A stretch of DNA of 64,000 nt from Diphasiastrum complanatum (GCA_029204225.1 CM055110.1:32112299-32176298), one strand, 5' to 3'. Counted from the first letter of the stretch, positions 21,763-33,157 are shown. Made by a program: numbers and translations. Notes: a model not told the origin generated them from the letters alone.

Positions 21763-22513
21763 TGTTAGATTTGACAATTTTCACCTTGATTAAGCTATTT
21801 GTTTGATATCTATGTGGATCCACATGTGTGGTGACCTATCCACATGTGTGAAAATGCATGTGCAAAGTTCAGATCCATTGTACATAGCTTTCATATGAGA
21901 CAAATTCCAAATCTCCTATTTTCTAAGAGGCTAAAAGCATGGTTTGGTGGTGGACTTTATGTCATGTGCTGCATGTAATTAGCCCATGAGACTAATGAAT
22001 TTCCAAATATAGCCATGGAGCTAAATTAGATTAGAACTAGTCAATAGGACAGTTAATAAAGTGGTTCGAACAACCTCGCTAGAGTTGAGAATAGCGGAAT
22101 TGTAGTAATGGTTGTAAGGCCCAATTTAGCTAGATAAGGACCCAAACTTATAGTAGAGGCACAAATAACCACTATAAATAGCCGAGGTCATGTTAAATTT
22201 GGAGGCTTTTGTTCATTTTGTAATTTTGAGTTTTAAGAGATCTTGGAGCTTCTCTTGGAGAGCTTTCTTGATGGAGAAAATGGCTCATGTGCCTAAAGTC
22301 ACATGAGAGCTATGATCATGCTCTAGAGTCAGGCCCTATCTTGTGAATGATCAATAATCATGAATAAAGATACCTTACTTTGTCTATTTTGGTGAAGTTT
22401 TGCTACTTTTAGCTATCTTCTTAATTTTTGACTAGTTTCTTGATTTCTTGCATTTCCATAGTAATTTGATGTTTAATGAATGGAATAGATGTTTGAATGC
22501 TAAGGTTGGCACA
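21763..22513 (+). mobile_element. LTR (family D) followed by a primer site
   Basis: TGTTAGATTTGACAATTTTC to GGTTGGCACA, about 751 bp, placed by TG..CA ends and the primer site downstream at 22523. It contains two CCACATGTGTG motifs near 21827-21850. No matching second LTR was found by eye, so the element is incomplete or the partner is diverged. Confidence 0.65.
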
Positions 22514-22522
22514 TGAAAATTT

Positions 22523-22534
22523 TGGTATCAGAGC
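22523..22534 (+). promoter_or_regulatory. primer binding site (tRNA-iMet type)
   Basis: TGGTATCAGAGC, nine bases after the assigned end of LTR D. Confidence 0.85.
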
Positions 22535-22535
22535 A

Positions 22536-22922
22536 TTAGATCCTTTCACCATCAGATTTGGTGGCTTTTGTTAAATTTGGTTGAGTTTCTTGTTTAAGCT
22601 TTCTTGATTTCAGGTTCAACTTCCCTTCCTCCTTTTCATCTTTATCATCAAAGTCATAAAAACCAGCAACATCATCCATCTTGAATTTGATGGCATCCTC
22701 AGTAAACTTCCTCATTCTATCGTCAAGCTCAACTATGGCTTCTTCTCCTTTTGCAATTATTTGGTCAATGTTTTCATCTGTGATTGTGTTATCTTTTGAA
22801 CTGAAGACCATCACTATGTTTTTTATTATTCTTTCATAATCTGTAAGCTCTTTGTAGTGCTCCTTGTAGCATTGCATATCCATGAGCGCTAGCTCATTGT
22901 GTGTTACTAAGTGCTGATCCAT
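22536..22922 (-). pseudogene. ISWI-type chromatin remodeller fragment, antisense beside an LTR primer site
   Basis: A 128-codon minus-strand frame whose middle (about residues 38-105; 22608-22811) matches the conserved post-helicase region of plant ISWI ATPases (CHR11/CHR17 family): MVFSSKDNTITDENIDQII, then AKGEEAIVELDDRMRKFTED, AIKFKMDDVAGFYDFDD and KEEGKLNLK. In ISWI this region lies between the SNF2 helicase and the HAND-SANT-SLIDE module. The flanks (MDQHLVTHNELALMDMQ on one side, SRKLKQETQPNLTKATK on the other) do not look like ISWI. No helicase or SANT sequence is near. It starts two bases from the primer site of LTR D and is opposite to it in orientation, so it is best read as a captured or retro-copied exon fragment. 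Identification rests on family memory, not a search. Confidence 0.7.
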
Positions 22923-23119
22923 GAGCGCTGGCTCAATGAAGTCACGAATTCTAGGCTCTTGCCATGCACGTACTTCTTCATTTGTCTATTAAAGCTGCTC
23001 TGTTAGACTTCATCCATACCTTTTGAGAGCACTGATTCGCAGGTGGTTCAATACATTCTAGGAACTCTGCATTGTCATGAATTGTCGTGCATTATCTCTT
23101 ACATCGGCTACATCATCTC

Positions 23120-23335
23120 TCTCTATGTGTTGGCTATATTTGGCTACATTCACTGGCGGCTACATTCCCTCTCTCTCTACATTCCCCGTCGCCTACATTC
23201 TCTCTCTCTCTAAAAGCGTCGGTTGAGATCCTCTCTCTCTAAAAACTGTCGGTTGAGATCCTCTCTCTCTAAAAGAATGTAGGTTGAGATCCTCTCTCTC
23301 TAAAAAGCGTTGGTTGAGATTTTCTTTCTCTTACT
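23120..23335. repeat. 30-bp minisatellite with CTCTCTCT and GGTTGAGAT
   Basis: GGTTGAGATCCTCTCTCTCT recurs at 23221, 23251 and 23282, and as GGTTGAGATTTTCTTTCTC at 23312 (period 30-31). It is preceded by related units with CTACATTC plus CTCTCTCTC. Confidence 0.85.
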
Positions 23336-23892
23336 AGCCCCTGTGCCCACGTTGACAGAATCTTCCTAGCACCCTACTTGCCCCTGTGCTCACGCTGCCA
23401 AAATTTTTCGAGCACCCCAACTGATCGCCCAAGTAACCATGAAAAAAAGTTGCCGTCAGTTTTAAGATTTCTACGAGTATCTTTCATCACCAATCCAATG
23501 CTCCAAAGAAACCAAACTTTTCTATAAAGGTCCCTTTCTAAGTTTGCAATTTCCCTGTCTTCGTGTAGCCTCAACTTTTGCGTTTAACGTCAGAATTCAG
23601 TGCATTAAGAGCAAAAATTGCTCAGTTCACTGCGCTGAGTACAATGATCATCATTTCGTCATCATTATGTACTTCTTATTTTTAATTTTATTTTAGGACC
23701 CTTTGTCCTAAGTTGTTTACACTTTATGTTTTATTCATTCAGTTGACCATATCTCATTCGTTTGAGCTCGGATTTCAGTGCCATAGAAAGCAAACTTCAT
23801 TAGCTCAACAAGATTGTCAGTGTGTAAGTCTTATTGCGATCAAAATTTGACATTTTTCAAAAGTCCTATTTATTTTCTCTAATCGAAAAAAC

Positions 23893-24271
23893 CATTAGAG
23901 GAGTTCTAAATCCAAAAAAGACCCTTTGTAAAGATTCTTTTTATATTTTTTCTCAGATTTTTCTTACACATGGACCAATCAAAACACTCAATTTTGAAAT
24001 CTACATAACATAACTTTTTTGAGTCCACATTTTGATTCCACACTAAAAATGGCATAACTTTCTAGTGGTAAGTCCAAATTTAGCGAAGTTTGGTGCATTG
24101 GAAAGCGCTCAACAAGGGCTTTCCAATGATATGTTAGATGACATACTTCTGAGCTTTAACTAAAAGGTTATGGCAAGTCAAAAGTATTTGTGTTACAATA
24201 TTTTAATCATATAAAACACATCTTGCATGAATTCTTAAAGGGTCTTTTTGGAGCTCAAATCTCCTCTAATG
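23893..24271 (+). mobile_element. MITE-like repeat, left copy
   Basis: A 379-bp AT-rich unit with terminal inverted repeats CATTAGAGGAG and CTCCTCTAATG, extending inward as AAAAAAGACCCTTT and AAAGGGTCTTTTT. It is the reverse complement of 24988-25363. Non-coding. The CA(C/T)TAGAGGAG ends are reminiscent of CACTA-type termini; no 3-bp target duplication is evident. Confidence 0.82.
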
Positions 24272-24345
24272 TCATGCCTATTGTTACTGCTTAACTACAC
24301 CTTGTTAAAACTAGTTTCCATTACATCTCCACTTTCTTCCCAAGA

Positions 24346-25004
24346 TTGCAATCCACAATTTCAAGATTTAGTTATTCCACATCGACTCTAATGGGTTGGC
24401 ATTATGAACAAGAGGATGACGATCAGTCATACTGTGATGACGATTGTGACAATGATGTGGGGAATATTGGGATCAAGGTGATGATTACATCGAAGATCAT
24501 GATCAAGGTGACAACATCGTTGATGACAATCAATATCAAGACCAGAACGATGATTTTGCTAATGATCATCAGTATCAGAACTACAACGACACTTCAGAAC
24601 TTGACCATTACTTTGAAGATTTCAACAACGATCAGCAAAGTGAAGAACAACACGAACCAATCATTGAAGATGGCTCTGCAGATGAAGCAGTTGAACCATG
24701 TGATGGTCAGGATGAACTAGAGTTCAATGATGGTGATAATCAGGATCAAGATCAATTCCAATTTACTACTGAGGATCAGTTTGAAGCGACAAGCATGGAT
24801 GAGCAACAACAGGTGCAAAGTGGAACAAAATATCACTACGAGCCCATGGATCAATTCTATGATCTTGATGAACTCAAAAGACGACATCACCATGCTGTAG
24901 GACAACATTTTGATCATAATGAAGATGATAATGTTGATTATGAGGCCTATGAAGATGCCTATGAAAGTGAAAAAATTGATTACAATGCATTAGAGGAGTT
25001 TTGA
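24346..25004 (+). pseudogene. acidic Asp/Gln-rich reading frame between two MITE-like repeats
   Basis: Codons rich in Asp, Glu, Gln, Asn and Tyr. The first part is 24346 to about 24460 (EQEDDDQSYCDDDCDND). A one-base shift in a G run near 24460 moves it to a frame open to 25004: EYWDQGDDYIEDHDQGD, NDDFANDHQYQNYND, DELKRRHHHAVGQHFDHNED and YNALEEF. The stop codon lies inside the right MITE-like repeat, so that repeat supplies the present end. No domain recognised; the composition suggests a disordered acidic protein or low-complexity DNA. It may be a captured gene piece or part of a non-autonomous element. Whether it is translated is unknown. Confidence 0.45.
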
Positions 25005-25363
25005 GCTCCAAAAAGACCCTTTAAGAATCCGTGCAAGATGTAGTTTATATTATTAAAATATTATAACACTAATACTTTTGACTTGCCATAACTTTTTAAT
25101 CGTAGCTTAGAAGTATGTCATGTAACATATCACTGGAAAGCTTTGTTGAGCGCTTTCCAATGCATGAAACTTTGCTAAATTTGGACTTACCACTAAGAAG
25201 TTATGCCAGTTTTAGTGTGGAATAAAATGTGGACTCAAAAAGTTACGTTACGTAGATCTCAAATTTGAGTGTTTTGATTGGTACATGTGTACGAAAAAAT
25301 TGAAAAAAAATATAAAAAGAATCTTTACAAAGGGTCTTTTTTGGATTTAGAACTCCTCTAGTG
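24988..25363 (-). mobile_element. MITE-like repeat, right copy (inverted)
   Basis: A 376-bp reverse-complement copy of 23893-24271, with ends CATTAGAGGAG and CTCCTCTAGTG. Together the two copies make a 1.47-kb structure with arms of about 377 bp. Confidence 0.82.
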
Positions 25364-25392
25364 AAGGGTGTTCTCTCTATGCCACTACAAGT

Positions 25393-26107
25393 ATGATTGG
25401 TCCTTCTCTGATGGGTACATCATTTGCTTATGCAAACGATTTTAAGGAGGGAAGGAATATTACTATGGCTAGTGGAGCGACAATTTCCAGTCCCTATGTC
25501 AATTTTGTGGGAAGTCTAATGCCATCAACTCAACAACAGTGGGTCAATATTCATGGAAGATCAGATAATAGCGTAGACCCTACTATCAGTAAAGTGAGCG
25601 GTGGAACAAAAGAAATATTAGGTACACTTTTAACTGCCATACATGATAGTACCGAACAAATGAAACAAACAGGACAACAATTACAAGAAAGGTCAGAGCG
25701 AAGATGGGAAGAAATGTACAACAAGATGGCTGCTTGTTTTGACTCTATCTTGCAATTGGCTGGTATTCCACAACAGCCAATTGATATTCGAACTACTAAT
25801 CCTGAATTGTGTACCACTGTTGATGTCTATGGAACAACGCTTTCTCTAGTCCAAGGGCAAACTTCCAAGCCAAAGGTAGATATCGATCGAGATGTTTTGA
25901 GCAAACAAGATCATGAATCTTCTGATGAAGCTGATGATTTCAAGGAAGAAAGCAAAATTCTTAATATTGATCTATCTTCCACAAAGACAAATCATTATCA
26001 GCAATGGACAAGTGGATGAAGACCAACTTGAGAATCTAGATCAAGTCTTGTCCGATACTTGTAATGATCAGGACCAAGGTCAAAATAAGGAGGTATACTA
26101 TGAGTAG
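25393..26107 (+). CDS. hypothetical protein, one probable frameshift
   Basis: Open frame of 208 codons (25393-26019) starting MIGPSLMGTSFAYAND. A one-base shift near 26000 would extend it through DEDQLENLDQVLSDTCNDQ to 26107. The central part is helical (LLTAIHDSTEQMKQTGQQLQ, then ERRWEEMYNKMAACFDSILQ), and the end is acidic (DHESSDEADDFKEES). The frame is clean and not low-complexity, which sets it apart from its AT-rich surroundings. I do not recognise the family. Given the context it may be the gag-like or accessory frame of a decayed element, or a host gene exon; no zinc knuckle, protease or membrane segment is visible. The ATG at 25393 is the first in frame; a later one at 25465 (MASGATISSPYV) is possible. 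Confidence 0.4.
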
Positions 26108-26109
26108 AA

Positions 26110-26720
26110 CAGACTTCTACAACGACAGTTAAATTATGGAGTACAATTCAATTGTCGAGAATTATGCTCTACTCCACAAATCAGTGGCATTCAGATTACT
26201 CAAGTTTGATCCATTGCCGATAAACCTGGTCCCTACTATTTGAGATAGTCGAAAGTTGATGTTTATCATTTGACATAACTTCAATATGATGCCTACATGC
26301 AAGAAGTCTCAATTTTGTTCCTCGTCAATCATCACTCAACTTTGAGTGTTTAAATTAGAGGAATCTCGAGTGTAGGACATTCATGTACATCGGTCGAAAT
26401 AGCTCACGTTTGATGCTTATGCTGTGATTTTTGTCCTTATCATTGGACATAGATCATCGAGTAACTAAACTGAACCAATCTCAATGTTAGAACATTCCAA
26501 TCACTCGAGTTCGATCTCTCATGGATAGAATTGGTCCCTATCACTTGAGATAGCTGAAACTATTGTCTACCACTTGGCATGGCTAATTGAGTGATCAAAT
26601 TAAACCAATATCAAGTGTAGTACATTCAGATTGATTCAGTCAGACTCTCTATCAGTTGCATTGAATCACATTACACATGATAGACCAAATTTGATGTCCA
26701 TGACCAAGATAACTCATTTT
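26110..26720 (-). repeat. patch of the 56-59 kb degenerate satellite, inverted
   Basis: Read on the minus strand it shows the same phrases as 55.83-58.88 kb, such as CAA(A/G)TGATA(A/G)(A/G)CATCAA and CTATCTCAAATAGTAGGGACC. No coding capacity. Confidence 0.75.
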
Positions 26721-27256
26721 TTGCCCTTATAAATTGAAATTTTCCCATAGTGTCTCTCAACAATAGGAGACTCAGAGAATAGTTTCCATTGAACCAGGTG
26801 CTCAATGATATTGCAATGAATCAATAATTTGACATGGCTCGTTGAAAGCCTAGAAAATGGGCTTGGTTCAAGCTGGCTTGAGGAAGTTGCCATGTGAGCA
26901 AATTTTGCAAACAAAGAACTATGGTCAGAAGCAGCAAATGATTCTTGAAGGTAGCAACGCGTGGCCGACCTATTTAGTAAGAATAGCGGTGAGGTCTTGT
27001 CACATACACTCCCCGATAAGTTGTCGGTTGGGGGATCATCCGAACATATCTGTTGAGACGTATCTTGAGGCAGAATCAATTGAGAAGCAAGAGGGAGGCC
27101 AAGAGAAATCTGTTGTCACCCTCAGCCTGCCATCGCTTGTGTGTGAAGGCAATCCTAATGATGCACATGGGTCGTTGTCTCCCACTGCCATCATCGTAAT
27201 CTTCCTTGCAGTTGAAAACCCTAACATGCTTTATAGTTTCAAAAATGAGGCTCAAA
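26721..27256. other. unassigned DNA with unremarkable open frames
   Basis: A 166-codon plus-strand frame (26857-27357) and a 121-codon minus-strand frame (26714-27079) overlap here. Neither shows a domain or a biased composition that would support coding. Confidence 0.4.
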
Positions 27257-27335
27257 CTTACACCCAAAAAAAAATGCTCAAACTTGGACCCCAAAAAATG
27301 CTCAAACTTAGGACCCAAAAAATGCCAACTGTACG
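27257..27335 (+). repeat. 27-bp tandem repeat, three units
   Basis: AAAAAATGCTCAAACTT(G/A)GGACCC-type units follow each other, with the third degenerate. Confidence 0.75.
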
Positions 27336-30300
27336 ATTGGCCCGGTGGCAACATTAATTAGCACCAAATTTTTTTGGCGCTAACTTCGCTCTATCCCTCC
27401 TTCATTTTCTTTTGGTCGAGAATCCTCCTTCGTTTTCCTCTACTCTAACATCATGCTAACAATGCTCTGTCCCTCCTGCTAATTCGTCTTCCTGTGTTGC
27501 ATCATGTGCTTCCCGTAGCTTCTTCGTCCCTGATTGCTTGAGAATCTTTGTCCATGGGCGTTAGCTGTGCATGCTGGGAACGAGACGTTCTTAATCCAGG
27601 AGCTGTTCTTCATTTGTTGGAGTGATCAGTGTTATGTCCAAGGCCAGTAAGTAGGATTTAGTGTACTCCTAGTCTTGGATACACGGTACTCCAGTAAATT
27701 AAGTTCTTAGTTATGCCACGTCATACTGGATGTGATCTAAAAGTAACTAATATCCTTGTGAGGCCCAGAACACACTAAATGGAGTTTAGACAAGGTATGA
27801 GACATTGTATGCATGTATAGAGTTATCAATAGCAATTCTATGAATAGTTGGTCCATGCTTAGGACTCTATTCTAGGTGAATCTATTTATAGGGAACTTAG
27901 GGCTATGCACGGCTATGTGCCCAGGTTGCTTTTGGCTCTATATATTGAGGCCAAGCTCGTCCTACTTCTCATTGTAGTCATTGATTCAGTGCCAGCTACG
28001 TCTTCTTGGTACCTTAGCTGAAATAGATTTTCAGGGAACTGAAAATTCTAAGGAGAGAAGAGTGGAAATCAGAGGTAGTAAGTGTGATTGGGAAATGTAT
28101 TTTGCAGTTAGTATTCTAGGTAAATTCCAGTAAATAATTGCTTAACACCGATTATTAATATCCTGGATTAAATTCATTTAATTGAATTAATAAATGTTAT
28201 CTTTGTAACCATTGAGTTATCTGCAATTTTGGATGTCAATTGTGATGTTAGAAGTGGAATCTGATACGTGGATTACATTGGATCTGTTAGTTGACAGAAG
28301 CTTGTCCCTAGATTTGATGCATCAGTAGGGGATTTAAAGGTTATTCATTAATCAGAAAAGATCAGAATGTAATGTGGAACCATGTTAATTCTTCTGTTTA
28401 AGTCACATGGTCAGATGTGGATTTGTGGTATCCATCTGATAGGCATACCAATCATCCAAATAAATGGATTCTCCAGTGTTTGGAAACAAGAGATAATATC
28501 CTATATGGATTATAGGACAGCTAGTTGATCAAAGGATCTCTAGAATATCAAATAAGACAGTCACAGAGTTTTATGGCTGATGGTATGAGACATCAGTAAT
28601 TTTGGAAAGGAAATTCTAGGACTGTAAAGATTTGATGATCAATGGTGTGTTTTAGTACCTAGTCGCGATATGGGAAAGAAGAAAACCATTTGATCAAAGG
28701 TGGGGTATTTTGGAAAATTTTGAGGTTTAATCTAGATCCTAATATGGTATCTCATTATTTACAAAATTAGAGGCCCTCAAATCTATATCTCGTTTTTTTA
28801 ATTAATCATTTACTTCTTAGTAATTTCTCAAATATAAGATATCAGACTGATTTATATGATTCTTTCCAGCATGAAGTTATTCTTCTGAAAGAATGTTATG
28901 TCATATAAATTACTACTTGTGTGAATAGACTTGGAATTCAGATAAATTCTAAGTTTAAAATATTTCAATTTTTTAGACCTAGAATATCTCTGTTGCATAA
29001 ATGGATTTCGATGGAATAGTAGTTTCTATCACTCAGATTGAAAATATTTGAAGAGAAGTCATGTTTGTAATGAAGTGAATCCTTTGCTGGAAGCACTTAT
29101 TATTGACTTTTCTTGGATTTGGATATTTTCATATATCATATTTCCTGTTAATTTTTATTGAAATTTATAATTGCTTTAAAAGGAGAGGTGAAGTGATGGG
29201 ATAAAATTCTATTTGGGAATCTGTTGGTTGCATAATTTTTGGAAGAGAACCAGATGTGGTATAGAAATGAGTTTTGGTCTGAAAGTAATTTCGAATAGAT
29301 TCAGAGTAAGATACCTAATTGGAACTTTTCGAATAAGAGGAATTATCTAGAGATTGTGTGGACAATCTGGTTCTAAAATAGGTTTAATATTTGAATCATT
29401 ATCTATAAGTAGTACAATGAAAGGTCAAAGGTTACTAGTTCCATTTTGATTGGAATAGAAGTAAGTTTGATCAGAATTTAAGTCTGAGAGTTCTGTATTG
29501 GATCAACCTAATCTTAGTCCGAGTACTAGCACCAGAGAGGGGTTGATTGAGTGAAAGAAATTATGCTATTAGAGGTAAGTTGGATTGAAAAAACTGTTGA
29601 GAGTGAATTTTATTTGTCTCAGAGATTTTCTGGATATGTTATTTAGTCATGAGAAATAGAAAATATTTTGTAGCTGAGTTACAAGATCTTAGTGAGATAT
29701 GTGAGTAACATATGTGGGTTTTGGAGGAATCTGCCAGGTACGAATGTGTTTATGTACTGGGTCATACTGAGATTATTCTCTATGTGCACGATTAATCTTG
29801 TATGAATCTACTGTGTAATCCTAGTTACTAAGGTTATCTGGTGCACTTAACCTAGTCAGTGAACATAAGCATATGATCAAGTATTGTCTTGACAGATACT
29901 TGTAGAGTTAACAAATCTTTGCATGGAAGATTTATGGATTAACTTATAAATGATTTGGGTAAGGATCTAAATGTGTTGTCATACTAGTATAATTGAATTC
30001 TTCACCTAGACATTTGAGATTTCTAAATTATTGGCAATTAACTTGAGTAGTTGATTACTCCAGGATGAAGTTAATTGGTAAAACGATCAGTATGATGTGG
30101 TTTCACCAGAAACTGATAGTTTTGAAGTATATAACTGAATTGATTTTCAGCTTTTGGGTATCTAGATGTGATTCTGGATTGTAATCTAAAGTTTTTTGTA
30201 GTTGAAGATGATTGTCATTTTGGTATGCGTTCAGTCTTTAATTACCAGTTGTTTATAGAACTTGAATCTTGCACTTCAGTTAAAAAATCATGTTTTGAAA

Positions 30301-30785
30301 GTATTCCTAAGTCCAGTATTTTCTTAATGGAAAGATTTTGGAATGACTCTTACTTTTCCTAAGTTATGTTGGACATATACTCCAGTATTTTGTAAATGAT
30401 TAAGTATGATTTTGGATTGTAGGAAATTATGATTGACGAATCATATGAATCTAAATATTTATGGTTGACAGATCATAAATAGATACTTAATTATTGTCAG
30501 AGGATTATAAGAAATGGTGATGACTCTTAAGTGTGATGACTGATTCTTGATCTATTATTTGGGTAAGAATTCAGATCAGTGTTTTGAATCTCTCTACTCC
30601 AGTATTTTATTTGAGAGCCTATGGATCTCACGGACATTCTCACAAGATAAGTATTTTATTTGTGGAGAATTTAATTTACCTAGTGGATGTTATTTTGCTA
30701 CAGTTTATAGTCTAGAAATGCTTGAGTACAGTTTCTCATTTGATTGGATCTCCAGTTATCATAGGAGATAGACAAGTCTATTTCT
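27336..30785. other. 3.4 kb AT-rich region, no gene recognised
   Basis: All frames are closed by frequent stops (longest about 74 codons). A possible LTR-like promoter (CTCTATATATTGAGG near 27944) lies in the left part, but no LTR pair, primer site or pol motif could be established. Confidence 0.5.
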
Positions 30786-30899
30786 CTTTGTGCTAGTCCC
30801 TAGTAACTATCCTTAGACAAGAAGAACTCTGTGTACAATTTACAATCTTAGCTATGTTCTCCTTGTCTGACGATAGTTACTAGGGACTAGCACACAAAG
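30786..30899. repeat. long inverted repeat (hairpin)
   Basis: Arms 30786-30827 and 30856-30899 are reverse complements, apart from a two-base insertion and about three mismatches, with a 28-bp loop. The arms contain GTGCTAGTCCCTAGTAACTA. It could be a foldback element or a small-RNA precursor. Confidence 0.85.
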
Positions 30900-31109
30900 A
30901 TCATTTTCTGGAGATGGGCGTTTCTCTCAACAGATAAACTCTGAAAATTAAGCATTTTCAAGCAGACGACTGAGAAATAGTTGTTGCAACTTTTGGTTTA
31001 GTTTGATCACATCGATTGAAATGAGAGTATGTTTTACTTCATTGATGGATATAAATTGATTTGTATGAACATTGAGTAAATATTTGCTTCAGAGCAAACG
31101 TGTAACAGA

Positions 31110-31715
31110 CTAGCATATTTCTGTGCAGAAAGTTGTTCCAATGACATGTTTACTACAGTATCTCAAATCTCCAGTATTACATGCTAAATCAATTGATTGT
31201 GTTTTAATTTTGACCTTTTGTTCATAGTGACAATAATTTGTAGACACAGGATCCTTTGTCAAATGTATAGTAGAAGTATTGTCCATGTACAATGTGTGGT
31301 TCATTGGTGCTCTCTCTTAGTCCATCTAGGAACTGTTTGAGCCATGTCAACTCATTAGCCATCTTGGCTGCAGCAACATACTCTGCCTCACAAGAAGGTT
31401 GGGCGGTTATTGTTTGTTTCATGTTGATCCAAATGACAGCTGCATCTACTACGATGGTCTGCTGCGATGGTGTAGCCTCCTAAGATGCTCTTGGAGTCGT
31501 CTTTGATTGATGCCTAGCTCGCATCACTATAGGACTTCACCTGAAATCCCGCATCATGGCAATAGCAAAGCCCATAGTCCTTTGTATGATGTAGGTATTG
31601 CAGGATCCTCTTGGCAATTTTCCAATGTATGGGTCCTGGATTTATGTTGAACTGGCTCAATTTGAACACTGCGTAAGCAATGTCTGGCCGCATATTGTTG
31701 TTGAAAATTGTCACT
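31110..31715 (-). pseudogene. copia RNase H fragment, minus strand
   Basis: Read from 31715 down: MRPDIAYAVFKLSQFNINPG, HWKIAKRILQYLHHTKDYGL, FQVKSYSDAS, MKQTITAQPSCEAEYVAA, KMANELTWLKQFLDG and MDNTSTIHLTKDP. Frame breaks lie near 31520 and 31260. It is related in sequence to the A/B family RNase H but distinct. It is isolated: no RT lies upstream, where the family-E LTR begins about 50 bp away. Confidence 0.82.
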
Positions 31716-31762
31716 TCTCACTTGACATTGGTTCATGTAAATATTGATCAAACATTAGAATA

Positions 31763-32562
31763 TGTTGATGATATGATTTCACACGTGTGGAGCCTGTTAC
31801 CACGTGTGAAAGGATGTACTTTTCATGTTTGTATATATCCAAATTGATTTTGTATCATTCTAGTTAGTGTGAACATGAAATGGCTAGTTTTTTAGTCAAG
31901 TTGACTAGTCACCTACAAATTAGCTTTCCCTTGCATGTGCATGAGTAAATGCTCCCACATGGCAAGTGGATGTTCACACGTGTGTATAGAGTACTAGAAG
32001 ATAAGAGTTGACCATTTTCCTTAGATCCTATTTTGTAGGGAATATTCCTATATTCTAGGAGACTAGCTTTTTGGATTTTAGTCATATTCTAGAAGGTCAA
32101 CTATTGGATAAGGATCAAGGATGGATAAAATGGGTAGATCTGAGTGATGTGGCACTCTTCACACGTGTGAAGGCCTGCTGGACTGTACTAGACTCATGGA
32201 TGTACTTCATCCATAAGAGGATCATCATTTTGCTAAGAAAATTGATGAGACTTTTGCACTCTACACTTTTGTGAGATTTCTAGTCATTTGTCTTGTGATT
32301 TTTATGCATGATTGCTCTCTAGTATCATTGTACTTGTTGTTTCAGGTGCAGGCCATACAGTGGACAGTACTCCACACGTGTGAAGCCGCTCTCACTAAAA
32401 AAACGATGTGTTGATCCATTGCTCTTGCTTAAATCCAAGTGTAGTGAATCTAGATCAAGATCTAATGTGTAGAACTTGATAGATTCATTGATTAAGCAAC
32501 CAATAACTCTCTATGATTGTGAAGTACAATCATTATTGTCCTAAAAACTGTAAAATTTATCA
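31763..32562 (+). mobile_element. copia LTR (family E, 5' LTR) with G-box palindromes
   Basis: TGTTGATGATATG to AAATTTATCA, about 800 bp, followed directly by the primer site at 32563. It contains repeated palindromic CACACGTGTG motifs at about 31779, 31977, 32160 and 32371. The right third resembles the LTRs of the young element at 37.8/41.6 kb in motif order (CTCTCTA, then ACAGTACT, then CACACGTGTGAAGCC). Confidence 0.72.
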
Positions 32563-32574
32563 TGGTATCAGAGC
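32563..32574 (+). promoter_or_regulatory. primer binding site (tRNA-iMet type)
   Basis: TGGTATCAGAGC immediately after the CA end of LTR E. Confidence 0.92.
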
Positions 32575-33157
32575 TAAGTAAGAGAGTGATCATTGAATCA
32601 TAAATCTTGTAAAGATCATTGGCAAAATTTGTTTTTTGGCCAATACTAGTGAGGGCGAGTTCTTCTAGAGTGATAGCTTGTAATCATCTGGATAAAAACG
32701 ACTTGGAGGCTGTGTATGTACTTTTCACAGGTGTGAAACCGTACAGCAACTTTCAATTCAAGTTACTTTGTGTTTGTTGGTCCCAAAATCACAATACTAG
32801 TTCATTTTTGGTGCTTTTTGAAGCATAGTATTGATCTAGATTCATTCTAACTAATGCCTATGACCAAATAGTGTTTTGGATCATTGAAGCATTTCTTTTT
32901 AGAGTCTAAGATCAGATCTTAAGAGGCTAATTTGTTCAGATCCTTAGTTGAAGTAAAATCTCTAAGAAAAGTGTAAAGCAATTTTTTTGTGAGAGTGAAA
33001 GCTAGAAATTTTTGGTAAGATCTTTGAGTATCATTCAAGCTTGTGTGCTAGTTTGATAGAGACAAGCCTATAGGCATTCTAGTAAACTTTAGGCCTCTTC
33101 ATAGATCTTTTAAAATTCAAAAATCTTTGTGATTTTTAAAAGAGCATTCATTCTAAA

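Noticed and set aside
26857-27357. 166-codon plus-strand frame
   Set aside because: No domain, crosses a 27-bp tandem repeat, and overlaps an equally long frame on the other strand; probably chance.
27620-28150. LTR-like sequence with TATATATTGAGG promoter
   Set aside because: No second copy, primer site or polypurine tract; boundaries cannot be drawn.
30547-30771. FICGEFNLP in a 74-codon frame, resembling the GDFN motif of LINE endonucleases
   Set aside because: Glu replaces the usual Asp, the residues around it do not fit the endonuclease fold, and no LINE RT or poly(A) tail is near.
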